Below are positions 45,872 through 52,640 of a stretch of DNA of 64,000 bases, piece after piece. The notes beneath the pieces were generated by a model. It worked only from the letters and a program-made list of their open reading frames with translations. It was not told the DNA's origin and did not search any database. This DNA is from an uncultured Christensenella sp. (lineage in GTDB: Bacteria > Bacillota > Clostridia > Christensenellales > Pumilibacteraceae). The stretch's first letter is position 1. Every line of letters begins with the position of its first letter. The stretch lies in assembly GCA_910577995.1 (NCBI GenBank), contig CAJTND010000005.1, positions 5,475-69,474 of the forward strand, in the 5' to 3' direction. A program made the position numbers and the translations under genes.

Positions 45872-47383
45872 ATGTCCGATTTGAAGAAGCGCGCCGAGCG
45901 CAACGGCAAGGTCAATAGGACCGTAGCCAAGATAGAGCAGACGATAGGCAAGCTCGACGGCATGAAAAAGGAATATCTCAAAAAAGCCGCCGATGCGAAA
46001 GCTCGCGGCGAGTCCGCGTCCTACGAGCTTTGCCGCACCGCGCTGAACGCGACGCTGACGCAGGAAAAGCGCGCAAAAGAGATGCTGCTCAATATCCGCA
46101 TAACCGCGGAACTGCAAAAAATGGGCGAGACCAACGCCGACTTCCTTAAAGGCATGTCGACTATCGCCAAGCGCATTAGCAAGATAAACAGACAGTCCGA
46201 TTTCGTTAAACTGCAAAAGGAAATAGAAAAGGCCCTCTCCGGCATGGAAGAGGCGCAGATAGGGCTCGATGCGTTTTTGCAAAACACCGACGCGCAGTTC
46301 AAGACGATAGCGTCGGTCGGCGGCGCATTGTCCGACGATGAGATAGACAGTCTTGTAGACGGCAGAGTGACCGAAAAACAACTGCTCATGGACGAACAGA
46401 TAGAGCGGCTCGTGTCGAGCGCGGCTTCCGCTAAGCAAGTCGACAGTTCGGACAGCGCCGCGCGGATATCGGTCGCGGTCGGCGGCGATGTGCCGCGCGC
46501 GCGCGAAACGGGCGATGCGGCGGCTAAACCGTTCCCCGAGCCGCGCGGATCTTTCGACTTTTGCGGCAAACCGTCTGTTCCGCTCGCCGACGGTTTTTTT
46601 GCGGCGACCGACGACGGACGCGGAGTCGCGCTGTCCGAGGTATGCAAAAAAACGCCCGCGCCCGAGCTCGTGCTCGGCAAAGCGTCGGACGGGGGCGTTG
46701 CGCGGCTGTCGTTCAAAACGTCGCCGCACGTGCTCGTTTGCGGCGCGATAGGCAGCGGCAAGAGCAATCTTTTGCATGCGCTCGTGTGCACGACGGCGGC
46801 TACATTCTCCGCCGACGCGGTGCGGTTCGTGTTTGTCGACGTTAAGGGCGAGGAACTGCCCGCGTATAACGGACTGCCGCATGCCGCGGCATATCCCGTC
46901 GGTGACGTCGCGGGCGTTATGCCGACGCTCGACGCGATGGAGGAAGAGCTCGACAGGCGGTACGGACTGTTCGCCGCGGTCGGCGCGCGCGATATAGAGA
47001 GCTACAATGCGACCGCGCGGGAAAAACTGCCGTATATACTGCTTGTCGTCGACGAGTACGCGTATATAGCGGAGCGCGACGCCGACGGGTTCGAGCGCGC
47101 ATACCTGCGTATAGCAAGGCAGTCGGGCGCGGTCGGCATTTATTCGGTGCTGTGCACGCGCAATATCACGCCGTCGACGGTGACGCCCGGCATACTCGCC
47201 GCGACGGATAAGATCGTATTCCGCACGTCGTGCGCCGAGGACGGCGTGCTCGTCGGCGCGGTCGGGGCGGAGAGGCTCGGCGCGGGCGAGCTCATGCACA
47301 AAGGCAATGTGTACCGCGCGCCGTTCGTTTCGGACCAAGCAAAAAAAGCGGTCGTCGCCGCGCTGTCGGAGGAGCTGATATGA
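45872..47383 (+). CDS. ESCRT-III-like helical domain fused to FtsK/HerA-type ATPase
   Basis: 503 residues. Residues 1-165 are helical and homologous to the protein encoded just downstream. Shared positions include YLKKAADAKARGESASYEL against YIKAAATARAEGIASQYAL, then MLLN, a Phe-x-x-GM block and DDEID.LV. I read this as an ESCRT-III/Snf7-like bundle. A flexible linker leads to an ATPase of the FtsK/SpoIIIE/HerA group: Walker A GAIGSGKS (291-298), FVDVKGEELPAY, Walker B LLVVDEYA (Asp394-Glu395), and a sensor-like SVLCTRN. There is no membrane span and no FtsK gamma domain. The AAGGAGAGCAA site is 10 nt after plsY, and the stop overlaps the next start. The function is unknown; a membrane- or DNA-directed motor linked to polymer assembly is possible. 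Confidence 0.72.
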   Translation: MSDLKKRAERNGKVNRTVAKIEQTIGKLDGMKKEYLKKAADAKARGESASYELCRTALNATLTQEKRAKEMLLNIRITAELQKMGETNADFLKGMSTIAKRISKINRQSDFVKLQKEIEKALSGMEEAQIGLDAFLQNTDAQFKTIASVGGALSDDEIDSLVDGRVTEKQLLMDEQIERLVSSAASAKQVDSSDSAARISVAVGGDVPRARETGDAAAKPFPEPRGSFDFCGKPSVPLADGFFAATDDGRGVALSEVCKKTPAPELVLGKASDGGVARLSFKTSPHVLVCGAIGSGKSNLLHALVCTTAATFSADAVRFVFVDVKGEELPAYNGLPHAAAYPVGDVAGVMPTLDAMEEELDRRYGLFAAVGARDIESYNATAREKLPYILLVVDEYAYIAERDADGFERAYLRIARQSGAVGIYSVLCTRNITPSTVTPGILAATDKIVFRTSCAEDGVLVGAVGAERLGAGELMHKGNVYRAPFVSDQAKKAVVAALSEELI

Positions 47384-47982
47384 GCAAGGAGACCAAGCGC
47401 ATCAAGGAGCAGATGCTCGTCAATACGGCTATTGCGTCGATAAAAAGACAGCTCGCCGATCTCGAGACCAGCCGCAAAAACTATATCAAAGCGGCGGCTA
47501 CGGCGCGCGCCGAGGGCATAGCGTCGCAATACGCGCTCGCCAAAAACGCGATAAAGATAGTCACGGCGCAAAAGACCGTCGTCGAGCAGATGCTGCTCAA
47601 CTTGCAGCTTTCCGCGCAGATCAAGGACGTTTCGGAAATGACAAAGTCATTCGCCGACGGCATGAAGCTGCTTTCCGGCTCGATAACCGACACCGCCGAC
47701 AGCCTCAACTTTGAAAAAGTGACGCGTCAGATGAACAAGGCGATGATATCCACACAGCTGAAACAGACCGAGGCGGACGGATTCCTCGACGCGTCGCGCG
47801 CGGCGTTTTCGGGCTTTGCCGGCATGAACGCGAACACGGACGACGAGATAGACAGGCTCATAGAGGCGGAGATGGGCGGAAGCGCGCGCGCGTCGGGCGG
47901 CATAGGCGGCGCGGCGGAACGCGACGTGGACGCGGAGCTCGCCGAGCTCGAACGCAGGCTGAAAACGGGCGGCAGGACGTAA
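47380..47982 (+). CDS. ESCRT-III (Snf7/CHMP)-like protein with C-terminal MIM1-like motif
   Basis: 200 residues, almost entirely helical to about residue 165: a first long helical hairpin (AIASIKRQLADLETSRKNYI ... AIKIVTAQKTVVEQMLLNL), then shorter helices with FADGMKLL and MNKAM. The pattern resembles CHMP2/Vps2-type ESCRT-III proteins, including ...Q...SL/A...M...MK and ..M.A.N-like spacing. A glycine-rich linker (SGGIGG) leads to a terminal helix, AELERRLK (about 188-195). It matches the MIM1 core of eukaryotic CHMP proteins (ADLEERLK type), which binds the Vps4 MIT domain. The next gene encodes such a MIT-AAA protein. It is coupled to the upstream gene by an ATGA overlap. PspA/Vipp1 are the known bacterial relatives of ESCRT-III, but this sequence looks closer to the CHMP2 layout. 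Confidence 0.68.
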   Translation: MSKETKRIKEQMLVNTAIASIKRQLADLETSRKNYIKAAATARAEGIASQYALAKNAIKIVTAQKTVVEQMLLNLQLSAQIKDVSEMTKSFADGMKLLSGSITDTADSLNFEKVTRQMNKAMISTQLKQTEADGFLDASRAAFSGFAGMNANTDDEIDRLIEAEMGGSARASGGIGGAAERDVDAELAELERRLKTGGRT

Positions 47983-47985
47983 AAA

Positions 47986-49068
47986 ATGGCTGACAACGGT
48001 TTCAAGCTCGATATGTTTTCCGAGGCTTACGGCAAAGCCAACGCCGCGCTCGAACGCGGCGACGTCGATGCGGCAAAACGGTATTTTCTGCGCGCGGCGG
48101 AGCTGATGGAGGATATAGCGGAAGCGAGCGAGCCCAAGCTCAAAGAGGCGCGTAAGGCGCGCGCGGCAAAGCTGAGGTTCATAGCCGAAAACGCGCAAAA
48201 CGCAGTAGTGTCCGACGTCGGCGGTCGCGCCGACGGTAAGAGCGGCAAGGAAACGGACGGCAGCGGCTTTTTGCGCATCGCCAAGCCGACGGAAAAGATC
48301 AGCTTCGACGAGATAATCGGGCTTGACGACGCGAAGGCGGCGATACATAAGTTGCTGATCGATCCGCTTAAAAATCCCGAGGTGTACGCGCGGTACGGGA
48401 TAAAGGCGGGCGGATTCATACTGCTCGAAGGTCCGCCGGGCACGGGCAAGACGACCTTTGCCAAGGCGGCGGCGAGCGAACTTTCCGTGCCGTTTGCCGA
48501 GGTGGATTCCAACGCGCTCATCGATTCGTTCATAGGCAAGACGGGCAAGAACATAGACGGTATGTTCGCCGAGGCTCGCGCGCTCGCGAGCAAGAACGGA
48601 ACGCCCGTCGTGCTGTTTTTGGACGAGATAGACTATCTCGCGCAAAAGCGCGGCGGCGAGAACAAGACGGCGGCGGAGGCTGTGCCGACGCTTATCAAGC
48701 AAATGGACGGATTTTCGACGGGCTCGGACGACATCGTGCTGATCGCCGCGACCAATATCAAAGCCTCGCTCGACCCTGCGGTGCTCAGCCGATTTCGCAA
48801 CGTCATACACATACCGCTGCCGACGGAGAGCGAGCGCGAAAAACTGTTCGCGCTCAAACTGCGGCGCGTAGGCAAAGCCGACCTCGACGGGATCGACATC
48901 GCGGCGGCGGCGCGTCGGAGCGACGGGTTTTCCGGCAGGGATATATCGCAGGTGTCGCTCGACCTGCTCAATGCGCTCGCGGCGCGCGACGCGGGGCTGA
49001 GAGAGCTCGGCGCGCCCGTCAACGACCTGCTTTGCGGTCTGATAGAACGCAGGGCGAAAAACAGATAG
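47986..49068 (+). CDS. Vps4-like AAA ATPase with N-terminal MIT-like domain
   Basis: 360 residues. Residues about 9-72 form a three-helix MIT-like unit (AYGKANAALERGDVDAAKRY, then a helix ending with ARAAKLRFIAENAQ), resembling Vps4 MIT. The single AAA module has Walker A GPPGTGKT (149-156), pore loop DSFIGKTGKNIDGMF, Walker B VVLFLDEIDYL (Asp213, Glu214), sensor AATN, Arg-finger region LSRFRN (269-271) and FSGRDISQVSLDLL. This is the layout of the Vps4/katanin/spastin clade. Vps4 disassembles ESCRT-III polymers. The gene begins 3 nt after the ESCRT-III-like gene and ends the operon at a strong terminator. FtsH-like or proteasomal AAA proteins are less likely, because no membrane span, protease or coiled-coil/OB region is present. 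Confidence 0.75.
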   Translation: MADNGFKLDMFSEAYGKANAALERGDVDAAKRYFLRAAELMEDIAEASEPKLKEARKARAAKLRFIAENAQNAVVSDVGGRADGKSGKETDGSGFLRIAKPTEKISFDEIIGLDDAKAAIHKLLIDPLKNPEVYARYGIKAGGFILLEGPPGTGKTTFAKAAASELSVPFAEVDSNALIDSFIGKTGKNIDGMFAEARALASKNGTPVVLFLDEIDYLAQKRGGENKTAAEAVPTLIKQMDGFSTGSDDIVLIAATNIKASLDPAVLSRFRNVIHIPLPTESEREKLFALKLRRVGKADLDGIDIAAAARRSDGFSGRDISQVSLDLLNALAARDAGLRELGAPVNDLLCGLIERRAKNR

Positions 49069-49082
49069 TAAATAGGACATCG

Positions 49083-49114
49083 CCGCGTCCCCGTTGTAGG
49101 GGGCGCGGTTTTTT
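49083..49114 (+). terminator. Strong intrinsic terminator ending the der-ESCRT-like operon
   Basis: 10-bp G+C stem (CCGCGTCCCC/GGGGGCGCGG, one G-U pair) and six T. Confidence 0.9.
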
Positions 49115-49198
49115 CGTGCGCAAAGATTTTTCGACGAACGAAAAAAACTTGGTATTTTGCGGAATGGCGCGGCATAGATTAAACCGTAAGAAAAGTCG

Positions 49199-49227
49199 GC
49201 ATAATCGGGACTTTGCGGACATATCAT
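49199..49227 (+). promoter_or_regulatory. Sigma-E-like promoter of spoIVA
   Basis: GCATAAT, 14 nt, CATATCAT. This resembles the sigma E pattern (..ATA.T, 13-15 nt, CATACA.T). Bacillus spoIVA is transcribed by sigma E. Confidence 0.5.
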
Positions 49228-49260
49228 TTATGCAGGACCGACACATCGACGGGAGGTATC

Positions 49261-50745
49261 ATGGAAGAATACGACGTTTACAAGGACATAGCCGAGCGGA
49301 CGGGCGGCGATATATACATAGGCGTTGTCGGGCCTGTGCGTTCGGGCAAATCGACGTTCATAACCAATTTTATGAATGCGTTTGTTATACCGTCCGTCAC
49401 CGGCTACGAGCTGGAGCGCATGCGCGACGAGCTGCCGCAAAGTGCGGAGGGCAAGACCGTAATGACGACCCAGCCCAAGTTCGTTCCGAGCGAGGCGGCG
49501 GAGATCGCGCTCGGCGACGAGACCAAGATCTCGGTGCGGCTCGTCGACTGCGTCGGCTATATGGTCGACGGCGCGAACGGTCATACCGAAAACGGCGGCG
49601 CGCGCATGGTTAAGACGCCGTGGAGCGACGACCCCATGCCGTTTGAACGCGCCGCGGAGATAGGCACGAAAAAGGTGATAGCCGAGCACTCGACTATCGG
49701 CGTTGTCATGACGAGCGACGGCTCGATCAAGACCGATCTGCCGCGCGAGGCGTACGTCAAGTCGGAAGAGCGCACGGTAAACGAGCTGAAAGCGCTCGGC
49801 AAACCGTTTGTCATACTGCTCAACTCGGCTGTGCCCGAGTCGGCGGAAACGGTCAAGCTCGCGCAGTCGCTCGCGGACAAATACGGCAATGCCGTCGTCC
49901 CGATGAACGTTTCCAAGCTCTGCAAGGACGACGTTATCAAGCTGTTTGAAACGGTGCTGTACGAATTCCCGCTTCGCGACGTGTATATCGAGTCGTCGCG
50001 GTGGATAAGAGCGCTCGACGAGAGCAATCCCATCGCCGCCGAGCTCGTAAGCCGCGCCCGCACGCTTGCTGACGGCATGAGCAAGATGCGCGACTGCTAC
50101 AAAGAGCGCGGCGCGGAGGAAGAGACGGAAAGCGAGTTTTTCGACGGGTTGGAGCTTAGCGTCGTCGAGCTCGATAAAGGGAGAGCGGTATACCGAGCCA
50201 AAGAGAAGGAAGGGCTGTTCTACCGCGCGCTCAAAGAGCAATGCGGCATAGATATCAAGGACGAGTTCGACTTAATGTCGTCGATCGGCGATCTCGTAAA
50301 GGCCAAGCGCGCATACGACAAGATGTCGAGAGCGCTCGCCGAGGTCGCGGAAACGGGCTACGGCGTCGTTACGCCGACGCTTGACGAAATGACGCTTCAA
50401 GAGCCGCAGATGTTCAAGCAGGGTTCGAGGTTCGGCGTCAAGCTCAAAGCGTCCGCGCCGTCGCTGCACATCATGCGCGTAGATATAGAAACCGAGGTCT
50501 GTCCGGTCGTCGGCACGGAGCAGCAGAGCGAGGATCTCGTCAAATTCCTTATGAGCGAGTTCGAGCAAAACCCGCAAAACATCTGGCAGACCAACATGTT
50601 CGGCAAGTCGCTCGAAAGCCTTGTCGGCGAGGGGCTCAACAACAAGCTTACCGCTATGCCGATAGAAACGCAAAAGAAAATGCGCAAGACCCTGTCGCGC
50701 ATCATCAACGAGGGCAGGGGCGGCATAATCTGCATACTGCTGTAA
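49261..50745 (+). CDS. spoIVA: Spore coat morphogenesis ATPase SpoIVA
   Basis: SpoIVA hydrolyses ATP to polymerise into the basement layer of the spore coat on the outer forespore membrane. It opens with EEYDVYKDIAERTGGDIYIG, the typical SpoIVA start. Walker A is GPVRSGKST (24-32), with DCVGYMVDGANGH after it. It ends GGIICILL, the conserved hydrophobic C terminus. I chose the ATG at 49261 because GGGAGGT lies 4 nt upstream and the resulting protein (494 residues) matches the family length. It has its own promoter and terminator, separate from the ESCRT-like operon just before it. Confidence 0.97.
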   Translation: MEEYDVYKDIAERTGGDIYIGVVGPVRSGKSTFITNFMNAFVIPSVTGYELERMRDELPQSAEGKTVMTTQPKFVPSEAAEIALGDETKISVRLVDCVGYMVDGANGHTENGGARMVKTPWSDDPMPFERAAEIGTKKVIAEHSTIGVVMTSDGSIKTDLPREAYVKSEERTVNELKALGKPFVILLNSAVPESAETVKLAQSLADKYGNAVVPMNVSKLCKDDVIKLFETVLYEFPLRDVYIESSRWIRALDESNPIAAELVSRARTLADGMSKMRDCYKERGAEEETESEFFDGLELSVVELDKGRAVYRAKEKEGLFYRALKEQCGIDIKDEFDLMSSIGDLVKAKRAYDKMSRALAEVAETGYGVVTPTLDEMTLQEPQMFKQGSRFGVKLKASAPSLHIMRVDIETEVCPVVGTEQQSEDLVKFLMSEFEQNPQNIWQTNMFGKSLESLVGEGLNNKLTAMPIETQKKMRKTLSRIINEGRGGIICILL

Positions 50746-50760
50746 AAAATAGCGGCTGTC

Positions 50761-50790
50761 AAGCCGTCGGCGCAATATCCGACGGCTTTT
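50761..50790 (+). terminator. Intrinsic terminator after spoIVA
   Basis: 10-bp stem AAGCCGTCGG/CCGACGGCTT with 8-nt loop, followed by a short T-run. Confidence 0.85.
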
Positions 50791-50816
50791 CCGTTGCCGA
50801 AAAACAGTTATTTTGT

Positions 50817-50845
50817 TTGACAATATTTTTTTACGGTGTTAAAAT
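50817..50845 (+). promoter_or_regulatory. Promoter of the ABC exporter pair
   Basis: TTGACA, 17 nt, TAAAAT. Confidence 0.82.
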
Positions 50846-50888
50846 AAACCGATAGTTATTTTTATACGGAGGCTTAGATAAGAGCTTA

Positions 50889-52640
50889 ATGATAAAGAAA
50901 CTCGCAAGAAGTATCAGAGAGTATAAGACGGCATCTATCCTTACGCCGATATTCGTAACGTTCGAGGTCATACTCGAATGTCTTATCCCGTTTGTCATAG
51001 CGAAACTCGTTGCGGCGATAGATGTAGGCGACGGCGCGGCGATAGAGCTGAAAAATATCATTATGTACGGCGGTATACTCCTCGCCATGTCTTTCGTGTC
51101 GCTTGTCTGCGGCGCACTTTCGGGCGCGTTCTGCGCAAAGGCGTCGTCGGGCTATGCCAAAAACCTGCGCAAGGATATTTTCTATAAGATACAGGATTTT
51201 TCGTTCGAGAACATAGACAAGTTTTCCACGCCGTCGCTCGTTACGCGCATGACGACGGACGTCAACAACGTGCAGTTCTCGTTCATGATGATAATCCGCA
51301 TAGCGGTGCGCTGTCCGCTCATGCTTATATTCTCGCTCGTGATGACTTTCGTAATGGGCGGAAGTCTCGGCTGGATATTCCTCGGCGTTATACCGCCGCT
51401 GTCGCTCTTGCTGTATCTTATCATGAAGAGGGCGATACCGCTGTATCACCGCGTGTTCAAAAAGTACGACAATCTCAACGAGTCCGTTCAAGAGAATATC
51501 CGCGGTATACGCGTCGTCAAGTCGTACGTGCGCGAGGACTACGAAAAAAAGAAGTTCGACCGCGCCGCGACGGACGTTCAAGTCGACTTTACCAAAGCCG
51601 AGCGCATACTCGCATGGAACAACCCGTTGATGCAGTTCTTCTTTTACGGCGTGCTGTCGAGCGTGCTGTTCGTCGGGTCGTACCTCATACTCAGCGTAGG
51701 CGAGCCTACATATTCGGTCGCGACGGTATCTCAGCTTATAGTTTACGGCATGCAGATACTCATGTCGCTCATGATGCTGTCAATGGTCTTTGCCATGATA
51801 GTCATGTCCGTAGAGAGCGCGCGCCGCGTTTGCGAGATACTCGACGAAAAGAGCACTCTCACAAGCCCGGACAACGCCGTCAAGGAGGTCGCGGACGGCT
51901 CTGTCGACTTCGAAGGAGTAAACTTTAAGTATTCCAAAAACGCCGAACGCAACGCGCTCGAGGGCGTCGACCTGCATATCAAATCGGGCGAAACGATAGG
52001 CATTATAGGCGGAACGGGTTCGAGCAAGACCTCGCTCGTCAATCTTATTTCGCGGCTGTACGACGCGACGGAAGGCGTTGTAAAGGTCGGCGGAAGGGAC
52101 GTAAAGGAATACGACCTGACCGCGCTCCGCGACGCAGTGTCTGTCGTACTGCAAAAGAACGAGCTGTTTTCCGGCACTATCAAAGAGAACCTGCGCTGGG
52201 GCGATCCCGACGCTACGGACGAGGAGCTTGTCGAGGCGTGTAAGCTTGCGCAAGCCGACGAGTTTATAAGAAGTTTCCCCGACGGCTACGACACGCATAT
52301 AGAGCAGGGCGGAGCCAACGTATCGGGCGGACAGAAGCAGCGGCTGTGCATAGCGCGCGCGCTGCTCAAAAAACCGAAGATACTCATACTCGACGACTCG
52401 ACGAGCGCGGTCGATACTCGCACGGACGCGCTTATAAGAAAGGCGTTCCGCGAGTTCATACCCGAAACGACCAAATTCATTATAGCTCAGCGCACGTCGT
52501 CGGTAGAGGACGCGGACAGGATAATTGTCATGGACGGCGGCAGGATAAACGCCGTCGGCACGCACGAACAGCTCCTCGGCAAAAACGATATTTATACCGA
52601 GGTCTACACGACGCAGAACAAAGGAGGCGACAATGTATAA
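50889..52640 (+). CDS. ABC exporter half-transporter with degenerate nucleotide site
   Basis: A 583-residue membrane-NBD fusion of the multidrug/lipid exporter type, with six membrane spans followed by the ATPase. Walker A is GGTGSSKTS, where the usual Gly before Lys is Ser. The signature is SGGQKQRL. Walker B is ILILDDSTSAVD with Asp instead of the catalytic Glu, and the switch His is Gln (IIAQRTSS). These changes are typical for the inactive site of heterodimeric exporters (TM287/288, BmrCD class). It overlaps the next half-transporter by 8 nt. The GGAGG site lies rather far (14 nt) from the ATG, with a weaker AAGAG nearer. The substrate is unknown. Confidence 0.9.
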   Translation: MIKKLARSIREYKTASILTPIFVTFEVILECLIPFVIAKLVAAIDVGDGAAIELKNIIMYGGILLAMSFVSLVCGALSGAFCAKASSGYAKNLRKDIFYKIQDFSFENIDKFSTPSLVTRMTTDVNNVQFSFMMIIRIAVRCPLMLIFSLVMTFVMGGSLGWIFLGVIPPLSLLLYLIMKRAIPLYHRVFKKYDNLNESVQENIRGIRVVKSYVREDYEKKKFDRAATDVQVDFTKAERILAWNNPLMQFFFYGVLSSVLFVGSYLILSVGEPTYSVATVSQLIVYGMQILMSLMMLSMVFAMIVMSVESARRVCEILDEKSTLTSPDNAVKEVADGSVDFEGVNFKYSKNAERNALEGVDLHIKSGETIGIIGGTGSSKTSLVNLISRLYDATEGVVKVGGRDVKEYDLTALRDAVSVVLQKNELFSGTIKENLRWGDPDATDEELVEACKLAQADEFIRSFPDGYDTHIEQGGANVSGGQKQRLCIARALLKKPKILILDDSTSAVDTRTDALIRKAFREFIPETTKFIIAQRTSSVEDADRIIVMDGGRINAVGTHEQLLGKNDIYTEVYTTQNKGGDNV

